NCBI GenBank assembly: GCA_028571685.1
Contig: CM053146.1
Location: 22,355,431-22,419,430 of the forward strand
DNA length: 64,000 bases
Source of the DNA: Heterohyrax brucei
Taxonomy: Eukaryota > Chordata > Mammalia > Hyracoidea > Procaviidae
Direction of reading: 5' to 3'
Under the pieces are notes generated by a model. It ran no database searches and was not told the origin of the DNA. It saw only the letters and a program-made list of their open reading frames with translations. A program made the translations under genes and the position numbers. Within the stretch, counting starts at the first letter, position 1. Each line of letters opens with the position of its first letter. Below are positions 45,053 through 57,465 of this stretch, in pieces.

Positions 45053-45361
45053 TTGGCATATAATTCCCGTAATCTACAAGGAACTGCAAATCTTAATAAG
45101 AAAAAGAGAAACAATCGAATTAAAAAATGGGCAAAGAACATGAACAGGCACTTCACCAAACAAGACATGAAGGATACTAACAGATACATGAGCATGAAGA
45201 AATACCCATTGACCATTAGAGAAATCCAAATCAAAACCACAATGATATACCATCTCACCCCAAGCCTGACATTAATTCAAAAAACACAAAACAGTAAATG
45301 CTGGAGAGGTTGTAGGAGACCAGAACACTTTGGCATTGCTATGTTGCTGGTCAGAATGTAA
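45053..45361 (+). pseudogene. L1-C1 ORF2 C-terminal fragment
   Basis: Frame with 'RHFTKQDMKDTNRYMSMKKY', '[17 protein letters not shown]' and 'KCWRGCRRPEHFG', the C-terminal part of L1 ORF2. The Cys-rich signature is partly decayed. Confidence 0.8.
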
Positions 45362-45496
45362 AACGGCAAAACCACTTTGAAAATTGACTTGGCACTTTCT
45401 TAAAAAGCAAGAAATAGGAACACCATATGATCCAGCAATCCCAATGCTTATTACAGTGCTGTCCATAATAGCAAAAAGATAGAATTAAACATCAAC

Positions 45497-46402
45497 TGCG
45501 GAGGTCCGCCATCAGCCTTGTAGACAAAGTCACGAGCTCCTGCAGGTGACGGGCTGAAGCATCTCACCTGTGACATGTTTTTTAGCCTACTGTCCTTGAT
45601 ATTATTTGGCTTCCTAATCAAATTTTCTTCAAAAAGATACCCCCTCCTCTCCTGGCACAAGGATCAGGGGAGATGCCTTCTGAGAGGGGCCCTTTACTAC
45701 CCCCTTGGTCTGTGAGATAATATTGGGAAAACCTGTACAGGAATCTTTGGAGAAAGAGCTCAGAGGAATGATTTCTAACACAGCCAGCTTTGAGAGCAAC
45801 GAGGCCGGCCCAACGCCTGCTGACTTCCCCTAACTGCACATCCCCACCCATGTGAAAGGAATTATCCTCTTTAGAACAGCTTGAGAAGAACATAGGGTGG
45901 GGGACGGTAGATGTTTACTATCCCCGCAGGAGGAGATAAAGAGCAAAGTAGGAACAAATAGAGATCATAAACTTTAGACCCTTCCTCGTGAACCTTTTAA
46001 CCTTGAGGTATAAGTAGGGCTGATTGAGCTCGAGGCATCCATAGGCCATTATCTAAAAAGCTTTGACAGTTAAAAGGATCACCAGGTTTCAGTTAACTAA
46101 TAGCTCATGTGGCAGGGTAAAAAATTACATCACCTCAAGACCACGAGGATTTTGGTTTCAAATTTGCCAACCACGAGGTTTTGGTTTTGAACTAGCCAAT
46201 AGATTGTGTGGTCAGTGGGCAGGGTAAAATTCACGTCACTCTTACTATAAAAACAATAAAGACAGACAGCCTTCTCTCTTGCTCTCTGGGTCGGGCTGCC
46301 TTAAACCAGAAAAGTCTTTTCTGTCTCCTTGATTCATTTCCCGCCGCGCCTCTCCCTCCCTCCGTGCGTGACCCTGTAAAGTGTCGGGGCTGGCCCCCGG
46401 CA
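45497..46402 (+). mobile_element. Solo LTR of a class II-like endogenous retrovirus, 906 bp
   Basis: Begins TGCGGAGG and ends CCCCCGGCA, flanked by a perfect 6-bp duplication, atcaac (45491-45496 and 46403-46408); 6 bp is typical of betaretrovirus-like (class II) elements. L1-C1 ORF2 tail text is continuous across it. A TATAAA is at 46246-46251 and an AATAAA at 46255-46260. The U3 part repeats 'accacgagg..ttttggttt' (46141 and 46170) and 'gcagggtaaaa' (46111 and 46219). Its G+C-rich 3' part is unlike the AT-rich neighbours. No genes inside. Confidence 0.85.
46242..46260 (+). promoter_or_regulatory. LTR TATA box and polyadenylation signal
   Basis: TATAAA (46246-46251) and AATAAA (46255-46260) are only 3 bp apart in the solo LTR, next to CCAAT-like text at 46196-46200 and a CRE-like 'cacgtcac' at 46232. 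The spacing is seen in the sequence; promoter use is inferred. Confidence 0.55.
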
Positions 46403-47315
46403 ATCAACAGATAAATGGATATACAAAGTATGGTGTAGTCACACAATGAAATACTATGCAATGATAAAGAACAACAATGACCTTAAGGAATATCTCATAG
46501 GATGGAGACATCTGAAAGACATTATACTAAGTGAAATTAGTCAATTGTAAAAGGACAAATGTTGTATGAGATCACTTTTATAAGAACTTAAGAAAAGGTT
46601 AAAGCACAAAACAATCTTTGAGCTTTACAAGAGCAGGGAGGGAGAAAGAGCGGTATTCATAGACTAGGTAGTAGATAGGAATTGGTTTAGGTGAATGGAG
46701 AGAGAATTTGTAGTAGAAGGGACGTTAAGCATAACCGGGCTATGCCAAACATTAAAAGGTTTTCTAAGTAGAAACTGAAGGACAGAGTAACAGGTACAAG
46801 GACTTGGGGACCATGGTTTCAGGGTGCATCTAAGCTGTTTGATATAACTTTAAAAAATTATTACTTATTAATTACAATAAATGAATAAAATTTCTACCGT
46901 CTATCAATTATCTCATCTATGATAAACCCTCACCCCACCACCCACCCTTGTAACCTACACAATTATTTTCTTCTGTAGGTAATTCTGTTTTTAAGTGCTT
47001 ATAACAGGGATCTCATATATAATTTGTCCTTTTGACACTGATTTCACTCAGCATGATCTCTTCCAATTGACACCATGTTATGAGATGTTTTCTAACATCG
47101 TCATTGTTTTTTATCATAGCATAGTGTTCCATTGAGTATGTACCATAGTTTGTTTATCCAGTCATCTGTTGGTGGGCATCTGGGTTGACTCCATGTTTTA
47201 GATATTGTAGACTGTACTGCAACAAACATTCGTGTACATGTGTTTGTTCACGTGACAATCTTTGTTTCTGAAGGATAAATCACAAGCAGTAGAATTACAG
47301 GATCAAATGGTATAT

Positions 47316-47522
47316 CTATTTCCAACTTTTTAAGGAAGTTTTCCAAAGAGGTTCAACCACTTTGAAATCCCACCAGCAGTGTATGAGAGTTCCAGTCTCT
47401 CCACAGGCTCTCCAGCATTTCTTGTTTTCTGTTTTTAGATCACGGCCAACCCTGTTAGGGTGAGATGATATCTTACTGTAGTTTTGATTTGGATTTCTCT
47501 GATAGCTAATGATTGTGAGCAT
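47316..47522 (-). pseudogene. L1-D ORF2 C-terminal fragment
   Basis: Short frame ending in 'KKCWRACGETGTLIHCWWDF' and 'VEPLWKTSLKS', the cysteine-rich C-terminal domain of L1 ORF2, with C-x3-C and H-C residues kept. Confidence 0.85.
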
Positions 47523-48562
47523 TTCCTCATGTGTCTTTTGGCTGCCTAGATGTCCTCTCTAGTGAAGTGTCTGCCTATCACCTTTGCCCATTGCTTAATT
47601 GGGTTACTTACCATTTTCTTGTTGATATTTTGCAAAACTTCGTAGATTATGAAGATCAGATGACAGTCCAACACGTGGTTGTGAAATATTTTTTCCCATT
47701 CTGTAGGTGGCATTTTAATTCTTTTTATAAAGTCTTTGGATGAACGAAAGTGTTTGATTCACAGTAGTTCCCACTTATCAATTTTCTGTTAATTGTGCTT
47801 TGTCAGATTTTGAAGGCTATGTAAATTGTGTGTTAGAACGTTCATCATTGATCCTATTTTTTTGTGCATGATTAAGTTTGATATTTAGGTCCGTGTCCTT
47901 GACCCATTTAGAGTTATTGTGTAAGATGTGAAATACGGGTCTTGTTTCAGTTTTTTTTTGTAGATGGATATCCAGTTTTGCCAGTACCGTTTGCTAAAGA
48001 GACTGTTTTTACTCCAGTTTACAATCCTAGAGCCTTTGTCAAATGTCAACTGTGTGGCGTATCTGGTGTCTCCAGTCTATTCCACTGGTCTATATGTCTC
48101 TTTCTGTACTAGTACCAGGTTATTTTGACTACTGTGGCAGTGGAACAGTTTCTGAAGTTGGGTAGTGTGAGGCCTGTCTTTGTATTCCTCTTCTCTTCCC
48201 TTTCCAAACAAAGTTGGTGATACGTTTCTCCATCTCATTAACAAATGACACTGGAATTTGTATTGATATTGTACTGTATAAGTAGATCACTTTAGGTAAA
48301 ACAGACATCTTCACAATGTATGGTCTTTCTAGCCATGAGTAGGGTAGGTTTCTCCAATTTTGTGAGTCCTTTTTTTGGTTTCTTGAAGTAAGGCCTTGTA
48401 GCTCTCTCTGTATAGGTCTCCTATTTCTCTAGTTTGATTTATTCCTAGATATTTTATCTTCTTGGGGTCCATAATGAATGATATTGATTTGATTTCCTTT
48501 TTGATGAACTCTTTGTTGGTATAAAGGAGTCCTACTGATTTACTTATGTTTATCTTGTATCA

Positions 48563-49273
48563 CTATACCTTGATAAACTCCTCTATTAGTTTTGGTAGTT
48601 TGCTTATGGATTCCTTTGGATTCTCTGTATATACAACCATATCACCTGTGAATAGGGAGATTTTTATTTCTTCCTTGCTGATATGGATGCCTTTTATTTC
48701 TTTGTCTTGTCTAATTGATCTCACTAAAACTTCTATCATAATGTTGAATAGAGGTGGTGAGAGTGGGCATCCTTGTCTAGTTCCCATTGTCAAAGGGAAT
48801 TCTTTCAGTCTTTCACCATTCAGGAAGACAAAGGCAGTGGACTTTGTGTTGATGCCACTAACTGCATTGAGGAATTTCTCCTCTATTTCTATTTTTCTGA
48901 GAGTTTTTAGCAAAAATGAGTGTTGGACTTTGTCAAATACCTTCTCTGCATCAACTGACAAAATTAGGTGATTCTTATCTTTTGTGTTATTCATGTGGTT
49001 GATTACATTAATTGTTTTCCTGATGTTGAACCAGCCTTGCATCCCCGGAATGAAACCAACTTGATCATGATGAATTATTTTGTTTATATACTGTTGAATT
49101 CTATTGGTTAGAATTTTGTTGAAGATTTTTGCATTTATGCTCATGAGTGATACTGGTCTATAACTTTCTTTTTTGGTGAGATCTTTCCTTGGCACTGGTA
49201 TCAGGGTTATGCGGACTTTGTAGAATGAATTTGGGAGTATTCTATCCCTTTCTATGGTGTGAAATAGTCTCAT
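48563..49273 (-). pseudogene. L1-D reverse transcriptase fragment
   Basis: The longest frame in the window, 236 residues. RT order is clear: '[19 protein letters not shown]', motif A '[12 protein letters not shown]' (Asp 108), '[10 protein letters not shown]', then the metal-binding loop reads F-T-G-D at 208-211 instead of FADD, so the first Asp is a Gly. It ends by stop before the thumb. L1 RT copies the element RNA at the nicked target; this copy cannot. Confidence 0.9.
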
Positions 49274-50424
49274 TTGATTGGAATTAACTCTTCTCTAAAA
49301 GTTTGGTAGAATTCTCTGGGGAAGCCATCAGGGTCAGGACTTTTTTTTGTTGGCAGATTTTTTTTTTTTTTTGTATATTTTTTATTTGTTATGGTTGAGG
49401 GAAAGTGTAGTTTGGTTTAAATTTGCATGCCCACTTATGTGCAGCTCCTACTGAACTTATTGCCTGGTAACAGTACACTCCTGCTTTCTGTTCTACACAA
49501 GTCATATCCTCTTAACAATCCTCTCTCCCCTCTTCTCCACCCTTTCTTCTCTGCTCTAATAAGAAGCCAATTGGGTAATAGTCTGTAGATACATAGAACC
49601 GTAACGTATGCACATGATATAGTCACTCTGTGTCACCAAATCTTATCCATACCTGTCCAAGGAGTTGACCTCAGTAATGATTTACGATTAGGAGCAGCTT
49701 CGGTTCATGCTCCCAGGGGCCATGCTCCCAGGGGAATCCCTGGGCTTTTGGACCATCAATTGAGGTCTTTTAGAAGAGTTCTTAGGGTGCAACACTTCTT
49801 ATTCTCATATTGCCATTGGGACTCAACTTTGTGAGCCCCATCATGGCTGTCACTGGAGGTGGCCACGCACCATCTAGTTCTTCTGGTCGTGTGTTGATGT
49901 AGTCACCCATTCACATGGGTCTTTTCATCTTTTGGGTTCTCTTTCCCACATGTCCTTTTTTCCTTGGTGATCATCTGTTCTGGATGAGTTGGGATTAATT
50001 GGTGTACCTCAGATGGCAGCTTACTAGCTTTTAAGACCCCAGTTGCCACTCACCCATATGGGGTGGAGAGAACTCTCTTAGCAATATGCTAGTTATACCA
50101 GTTGGCCTTGATATCCTCTGAAAGCGTGTTTCCCAGACCCCTGCTCCTGCTACTCTGTCCTTACCTATTGGGTTAATATTGGAAGAGTTTTCAGGTTATG
50201 TTAAAGTCTAGTTAAATTGATCTTTCTAATGTGTGCTGTCACTGATTTCACCCCACCAAATTTCTGTCAACTATCTAATCTATAACCAGCCCTGTCCCTT
50301 CCTCCTTCCCTCCCTTCCTTTGTGGCCATCAAAGAGTCTTTTCTTCTATACAAGAGTCAATTTTCAAGTTCTTGAAGTAGGGGTCTCATACCATATTTGT
50401 CCTTGTGCCGCTGACTAATTTCAC

Positions 50425-50634
50425 TCAACACAATGGATAGAAAATTCTGTATATGTTGATAAGGTCTAGTTGGTTAATTGTCATGATAAGGTCTCTGGTG
50501 TCATTATTGAGCTTTTTTTTTCTTCCTACAGTATCATCTATTTTATCTGAGATTAGTATTGCCACACCTGTTCTTGTTTGTACATTGTTAGCTTGGTATA
50601 TATTACTCCATCTTTTAATTTTCAGTTTGTTCAT
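50425..50634 (-). pseudogene. L1-E ORF2 endonuclease fragment at the deletion joint
   Basis: Contains 'MNKLKIKRWSNIYQANNVQ' and 'TGVAILISDKIDD', the L1 endonuclease after its catalytic Glu, then jumps to 'NQLDLINIYRIFYPL' and into the 3' UTR. A T run near 50508-50520 marks an inner deletion. Confidence 0.75.
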
Positions 50635-51229
50635 AACTTAAAGGTGAGTTTCTTGTAAGCAGCATATAGATGGGTTGTGCCTTTTGATCCAAGATGTCAC
50701 TCATTGACTCTACTGGAGCGTTCAGTTCATTTACCTTCAGTGTAATTATTGGTAGGTGTTTAATGCTGTCATTTTGCTATATTTATTTTTGTGTTGATGT
50801 TTTCTCTGTCCCTCTTGCTATTCTGTTCTGGGACATTCTTCTTTATGGGTTGATTTTTCACCCTCTTCAGTGTTGGTTTTGTGTTTGTTGAGACTCCTGT
50901 ATTGCATTTTTTGTTTTGATATGTCACTTCTTTGTTATGCTTTGGGGCTACTCCTATGAGCCCCCTTAATAAAGTATGTTTAAACCTGATTTTAACTTCT
51001 GAATATCTTATTAACTTCCTCTCCATCTGGATGGACTATAACTACTGTAATGTATCCCTCTTTTTAATGTGATGGTATTGTAGTTTTCATGATATGATCA
51101 CTGGATCACTTCTTTTGGTATTACAGTTTTGGCTCAGGTTTTGTGCCTTCCCTAACTGAGTAGGTTTCTGGATGATGTGCCCTGTAAAGTCTCCTAAAGT
51201 ATAGAGTTAATGGTTTTGTTCTTCTAAGC

Positions 51230-52160
51230 CAAGAGCTTCTTTCAGTATTTCTTATAGCTTTGGTTTGGTTTTTACAAAGTCTCTGAGTTTCTGTTTATCT
51301 GCAAAGGTCTTAATTTCATTTTCATATTTGAAAGACCATTTTGCAGGAAGTTTTTCTCTTTCAAGGCTTTGAATGTGCCACCCTACTGCTTCCGTGCCAG
51401 CATAGTTTCTACCAAGAATTCAGATGAAAGCCTACAAGGCTTCTCTCTGAACGATACCTTGCTTTGAGTACTGCTGCCTTTAAGAGTTTCTGCTTACGTT
51501 TCCTTTTGTTAAGCTTGATTAAAATATGTCTTCGAGTCTTTCTTTTGGGGTCTATATTGTACGGCAATTGATATACATCTTGGATATTTATGTTCACTTC
51601 TTTCATAATTTCGGAGAAGTTTTCTGTCAGCAAGTCAACAACAATCCTCTCTGTGTTTTCAAGTGTCCCTTCCTGTTCAGGAACTCCAGTTAATCACAGA
51701 TTGTTCCTCTTGATAGAATCCCACATGCTTCTTAATGCTTCTTCATTTTTCTTGTGTCTTTTCTCTGATTTCCCCTCAAAAATGCTGGTGTCAGTAGTTC
51801 TGTCTCCCAAGTCAGAAAGTCTGTTTTCTATTTGTTCAATTCTGTTCTTTTGACTTTGAATTGAGTTTTCTGATTCTTTAATTTTGTTATTGATCTGTTA
51901 GATTTCAGAATGCTGGAGTTCCATCTATTCAAACAGCTTGCTTAATTTTTCATTTTGGTCTGCTAAATTTTGTATAATTTCTAGGAGGGCTGTCTATATA
52001 ATTCTTTTGTACTCGACCTCTGAAAGTTTCAAAAAGTCTTCTTCATCTGGAAAGTTATTTGGGTCTTTCTTTTTGGAGCTTTCTGGAGCCCTGATTGAGT
52101 TTTTCTTTAAGTGTCGGGCCAAGGTCTGTTGCTTTTTGAGCATCTAGAGGTTGTTTAGTT
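51230..52160 (-). pseudogene. L1-E ORF1 pseudogene
   Basis: Minus-strand ORF1 with the C-terminal domain text 'IDPKRKTRRHILIKLNKRKR' (frame 51409-51633) and a coiled-coil-type N-terminal part further right. Stops break it. Its counterpart in L1-D lies at about 55020-55860. Confidence 0.7.
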
Positions 52161-53695
52161 TCTTTGGTGTTGCCTATTTTAACAGAAGCTGAAATAGAAT
52201 TTGATCACCAATTACCTCTATGTACTCCAGCAACTGGGCCCACTGGAATCTCTGTGATAACAGGCTCCAACCCCTGGCTGGCAAAGATACGACATTACTT
52301 AAGGAGTCACTAGGAAGCCTTCAACTGACCCTACATTGTGGGTCAGTCAAGACTGGAAGAGATGCTGTCAGGCTGCACACAGTTATTTCTCTAGGTAGCC
52401 TTATTTTGAAAGGTAGAAGCTATCTGACAGCTTCCATAAACAGGCTGTCAAGTGTGCACGCCCCTCTTTCCAGCTGGCAATGGAGGCACCTCTATATCCG
52501 TCCCTAGAGGCTGTGATCTACTTAAAAGTATAGACAGGATACTGCCCTGTTGTCATCAGGCACCGGGCTCTACCCAAAGGGTAAACTGTGCTAATCACAG
52601 CTTTTCTTCTGGGGAAGCGCTCTCCAGTCTGGCACTGCCTCTTAGCCTATGAATTAGCCCCCCCCCGAAGCCTCTGCTTGGGTAGCTCCACCTCCCAGTC
52701 AGACAAGATGGCATCCCACAGAGACTCTCCTGCCTGCTGGGAAATAGCCAAATCAATGATGGAGGTTCGGCAAGAGGGGTGGAGGGGCCATGGTCCTCAG
52801 AGTCCAGAGCCAGGCTCTCAACATGTGGCTATTCCACTTGCTGGTCACATCAGCAGTGTGGCAGAACTTTGCTGGCAGTTAAGCCCAATCTCTGCCACAG
52901 GCTAACAAAAAGGAAAAAAGTTAAAGCTAGTAGTTACCTTCAGTCCAGGAGAGCTGGCCATTCAACAAGGGTGGGCATATAGTCAATGGCATGTAGTCCA
53001 AAATGACAGCCCTATGTCATGTCCTAGGGCTCACTGGGTGTCCAGAAGGCTCCATTTAATTATCAGTCCAGGCCTTAGTTTTTGGAATGAGCTAAGCAGA
53101 TGTATGTCTTGTACTTCATATTCTTGGTTGGTAGTTTTTTGATGACTTTTTCAGTCTCTTCCTTTGTGGTAGATTTATTAAGTTGATCTGCCTCTCCCTG
53201 TGATAATCCTGGTGGGTGATATGAATCTAGAATTTTGTCCATTTCCACTAGATTTTCAAACCTGTTAGAGTGCAACCTTTCACAATATTCTGTTATGATA
53301 TTTTTTATTTCAGCTGAGTCTGTTGTAACATCTCCCATTTCATTTCTTAATCGGGTTATTTATATCTTCTGTTTTTATTTCATTAGTTTAGCCAATGGTT
53401 TATGAACTTTGTTGTTCTTCTCAAAGAACCAGCTTTTGGTTTTGTTAATTTTTTGATTGTTTTTCTGTTCTCTAATTCATTTAATTCTGCTCTGGCTGGC
53501 AATCTTTATTATCTGTTTTCTTCTGGTGCCTGAGGGGTTCCTCTGTTGCTCTTTCTACTTGTTCAAGCTGTGGAGGTTAATTCTTTAATTTGGGCCCTTT
53601 CTTCTTTCCAGATGTGTGCAGTTATAGAGATAAATTGACCTCTGAGCACTGCTTTTGCTGTATCCAACAGATTCCGGTAGGAGGTATTTTCATTC

Positions 53696-54410
53696 TCATT
53701 TGGTTCCATAAATCTCTTTATTTTGTCCCTGATTTCTTCTATAACTCAAAGTGTTGTTCAGTTTCCATAAGTTTAAATTTCTATCTATGATTTTTCTGCT
53801 ATTGATTTCAACTTTTATGGCTCTATGGTCCAAGAAGATACTTTGCAATAAATCAATGGTTTGGATTTTACAGAAAATTGCTTTATGACCTAACACATGA
53901 TCTATTCTGGAGAATGTTCCATGCACATTAGAGAAGAAGCTGTACTTATCCATTAATGGGTGAAAAGATCTGTATTTGTGGATAAGGTCAAGTTGGTTGA
54001 TTGTTGCAATAAGATCTGTATCTTTACTGAGCGTTTTTCTTGATGACTTACCCGTAACTGAAAGGGGAGTGTTGAAGTCTTCAACTATTACTGTGGGATG
54101 GTCTATCTAATTTTTTCAGTGTTGTCAGTATTTGTTCAATGTATTTAGATGCTCTGGTATTGGGTGCATAAATACTTAATATTGTTAAGTCCTGCTTGAG
54201 TATTGAAACTTTCAGCAATAAACTGTGACCATCCTTGTCCATGATAGTGGAGTTTACATTAAAATCTATTTTATCTGAGATTAGTATTGCCACACCTCCT
54301 CTTCTTTGTATGTTGTTAGCTTGGTATGAATTATTCCATCCTTTAATTTTCAGTTTGTTCATATCTTCGAGTCTAAAGTGTTTCTTATAAGCAACATATA
54401 GATGGGTCAT
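53696..54410 (-). pseudogene. L1-D ORF2 endonuclease, two frames
   Basis: 54081-54410 holds the N-terminal half: 'KKHFRLEDMNKLKIKGW' stands where the family has Q-E-T-H, so the catalytic Glu is Lys; then 'GGVAILISDKIDFN' and 'SIYAPNT'. 53696-53953 holds the C-terminal half: 'HGTFSRIDHVLGHKA' and 'FLDHRA', with the last Asp-His pair kept. A frameshift lies between. Confidence 0.85.
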
Positions 54411-55019
54411 GTCTTATGATCCAGGATGTCCCTCTGTCTCTTTACTGGAGCATTCAGTTCATTTATGTTCAGTGTAATTATTGATAAGTATGTGCTTGGA
54501 GCCATGATTCTGATGTAGTTATTTTTATGCTGATGTCTTCTATATTGCTCTTAATGTTCTATTCTGGGTCATTCGTCCTTATGGGTTGACTTTTCAGTGT
54601 TGGTTTTGTGTTTCTTGAGACTCTTGTATTGCATTTCTTGTTTTGATACGTTGCATTGTTAATTTGATTTACAGCTACACCTACTATCCCCCTTAACATA
54701 CTAAGATTAAATCCAAATTTAACTACTGCATAAGTCTTTAACTTCCTCTCCAACTGAAAAGACTATAACTACTGTAGCACACCCCTCTTTTTAGTGTGAT
54801 GGTGTCACAGTTTTCATGACATGATCACTGATTCCCTTATTTTAATACTTTAGCTTCATTAAGTTTTGTGACTTCCCCAACTGAGTAGAATTCTAGATAC
54901 CGTGTCCTGAACTCTCACCTTAAATATACATTTAATGGTTTTGTTTTTCTAAGCAAAGAGCTTCTTTAAGTATTTCATGTAGTTTTGGTTTAGTTTTTAT
55001 GAAGTCTCTAAGCTCTTTA

Positions 55020-55860
55020 TCTGCAAATGTCTTAATTTCATCATCATATTTGATAGACAATTTTGAGGACATGTAATTCTTAAAAGTTTTTCTCCTTCAG
55101 AGCTTTGAATGTGTTAGCCCACTGTTTTCTAGCCAACATCATTTCTGCAGAGAAGTCAGATGAAAACCTACATGGTTTCACTTGGAGTATTAGCTTTGCT
55201 TTGAGCCTTGCTGCCTTCAAAAGCATCTGTTTATGTTTCATTTTATTAAGCTTGATTATAATATGCCTTGGTGTCTTTCTTTTGGCTTCTGGCTTTTGTG
55301 ATGCTAGATACACATCTTGGATACCTATATTCTCTTTGCTCATAATCTCAGGAAAGTTTTATGTCAACATCTCTACAGCAATACTCTCTATATTGTCATC
55401 TTCCCACTCTTCCACCCTACCCCATTCAGGAACTCTAATTAAAAGTAAATTATTCCTCTTAATGGAGTCCCACATGTTTCTTAATGCTTCTTCATTTTCT
55501 TATTTCTTTTCTTTGATTTCTCCTCCTGAATGCTGGTATCAGTTGTTCTGTCCTCAAGATCATTAAGTCTAACTTCTATGTGCTCAGTCCTACTCTTTTG
55601 GCTTTGAATTGAGTTCTCTAATTTTGTTATTGATCTGATATATTTCAGATTGTTGATGTTCTATTAGTTTAAATAGCTTATTTAATTTTTTGTTTTGTTC
55701 TGCTGCATTTTCTTTAATCTCTAAGAGGGTTCTCTATACAGTTCTTTTGTACTCTTCCTCCAATAGATTCAGAAAGGATTCTTTGTATGGGAAATTTTTT
55801 GACTCTTTACTTTGGGAGTTTCCTGGAGCATTTAAAGGCTACCTCTAAATTATTAACTAT
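55020..55860 (-). pseudogene. L1-D ORF1 pseudogene
   Basis: Minus-strand frame 55080-55343 has 'ASQKPEAKRKTPRHIIIKLN', the L1 ORF1 C-terminal domain start. The upstream coiled-coil region is in broken frames to about 55860. The 5' UTR follows to about 56510. Confidence 0.7.
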
Positions 55861-57145
55861 GGTCTGCTGTCTGTGTGTCATCTAGATGCTGTTTGATTTT
55901 TCTGGTGTTACTTCAACAGGACCTGAGGTGTAGATCTCAGAGGATTGTTGTTTACCAGCTGTCTCTATGTGCTCTACTGATTTGCCCCAGGTGGATTCTC
56001 TGGGGCAGAAGTCTCTGCTTATTGGGTGGCAAAGACACCACCATCCTTATGGTGAAACTGGGGGCTATCAACCAACCGTACAGTGTGCGTCAGTGAAAGG
56101 TTTGAGGGAAAAGCTGTCGGGCCTCTCAACAGACAGCTCTCCAGACAAATACATAGGGCTCTCAACCTTAAATGTAAACTTCACTTCTATGCAGAGAACT
56201 GTTCCTGGTGCTGAACTATGAGCTATCCAATGTGCTGGCTGAAAACAGGCTTTCCAGCTGACGGTGAAAGTATGTTACTGGTAGCTTTCTAAAGCTGCAG
56301 TTCTCTGATATGGTGCAACAGCAGAAGCAGAGATCAGACAGCTGCTGGCTCATTTTTGAAAGTGGAAGATTAGTCCAATATTGGTGCCTAGTCAAATATT
56401 CCAGTTCCTAGGGATCCCCAGATGGTCAGTGCTCCATTCAAATATCATTCCAGGCCTTAGTTCTCAGAGGGAAATGAGGAGACATGTGTTTAGTCAGCCA
56501 TGTTTTTTTGGTACAACTTTTTTAAAGAAAATGTTCTGTATACCAATTTGATGAGTGGTATTAGGGGTCTTAAAAGCTAGCAAGTGACAATCTAAGTGGT
56601 GTCAATTGGTCCCAATCCATCTGGAGCAGAGGAGAATGAAGGACATCAAAGACGTTATGAAAATATGAGCCCAGCAACAGAAGGTGCTATATTCTAGAAA
56701 CTACATCAGCACCAATGACTACTCTGACAGAGAACACAACAAAAAGTCTCTGATGTAATGGCAGAAAAATGGATCTGCTGAACTAGAACTCTATTAAAAG
56801 ATCACACTTGATGGTCTGTCAAAGTGGAGATTCCCCTGAGGATATGGTATCTGGACTCTCTGGTTCCCAGAGCTGAAACCAGTTGAAAACAAGACCAACT
56901 CTTCAGACAAAGATTGGAGTAGACTATAAGACATAGTGTGATACTGTGAAGAATGTACTGCTCGGCTTAAATATATAAATGATGCTGTCTGAGCAGATCT
57001 TGTCCAGAGGTGACATTAGAAGGTAGAAAGGATGAGTGTGCTGTTAAGGGGGGTGAAAAGCATAGTAATATGTGTGTGGGGGGCTCATACGGCAAATTGA
57101 TTTGGATTGTAATGTTTTACTTAAAGAAAATAAAATATTTAAAAA

Positions 57146-57465
57146 TAACAATAATTTACTCTCATGCTTGGTTTATCTTGGGGATCCTCTGGTCTAAGCC
57201 GGGATCAGCAAGGTGGTTTTAAGATGCACTTGTGTCTACAGGTTTTAGGCACATTATTTTCACTGCCAGTGAAGAAGCATGACAGGACAAGCTCAAGTGC
57301 ACAAACATTTCAAGCTTTCCCTAGTGTTATGTTTGGTAACATCCCAATGGAGAAGCAAATCTCATGGCCAAACCCTACTCCAAGGAATGGAGAAATGCAC
57401 TCCAGTTTAGAAGGAGGAGCTGTAAAAATCATATGACAGAGGTTGTGGAGAGAGGGTGGAGGACC
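57146..57465 (+). repeat. Right part of the old repeat split by L1-C1
   Basis: 'ataatttactctcatgc' and 'ggggatcctctggtctaagc' continue the repeat left at 36975. Beyond about 57250 I recognise nothing. Confidence 0.45.

Larger units (their letters stand above)
49364..53126 (-). mobile_element. L1-E: internally deleted L1 nested in ORF2 of L1-D
   Basis: The poly(A) is the T run at 49360-49372. The 3' UTR (to 50433) is joined directly to ORF2 endonuclease text at 50434, so the RT and ORF2 C-terminus are missing. ORF1 follows (about 51230-52160), then the 5' UTR (to about 53088). Flanks 'gttggcagattttt' (49349) and 'gttggtagttttttg' (53127) are the target duplication, and L1-D ORF2 continues across them. 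Confidence 0.8.
46851..56511 (-). mobile_element. L1-D: inverted L1 nested in the 3' UTR of L1-C1
   Basis: The 3' end at 46851 has a short A-rich tail and AATAAATAAA-like text read on the minus strand. ORF2 3' half is at 46851-49363; ORF2 5' half, ORF1 and 5' UTR are at 53127-56511. L1-E separates the two. The L1-C1 3' UTR continues at 56512. The duplication at the borders is imperfect ('ataactttaaa' against 'acaactttttttaaa'). The catalytic Glu of the endonuclease and an RT Asp are lost, so it is dead. Confidence 0.8.
36976..57145 (+). mobile_element. L1-C1: outer L1 of a nested complex
   Basis: L1-C1 consists of 36976-38142 (5' UTR starting 'ggagacagggccaagatgg', ORF1 start), 41459-45496 (rest of ORF1, ORF2), 46403-46850 (ORF2 end, 3' UTR) and 56512-57145 (3' UTR and poly(A)). 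It is interrupted by L1-C2, a 906-bp LTR and L1-D. Net length is about 6.3 kb because the RT core of ORF2 is deleted at about 43955. Both ORFs carry stops. Confidence 0.85.

Noticed and set aside
45613-46461. Open frames inside the 906-bp LTR
   Set aside because: Short frames in both directions with no retroviral protein resemblance; the segment is bounded as a solo LTR.
52220-52905. Plus-strand frames of 66-105 residues
   Set aside because: They are antisense shadows of the 5' UTR of the inverted L1-E.
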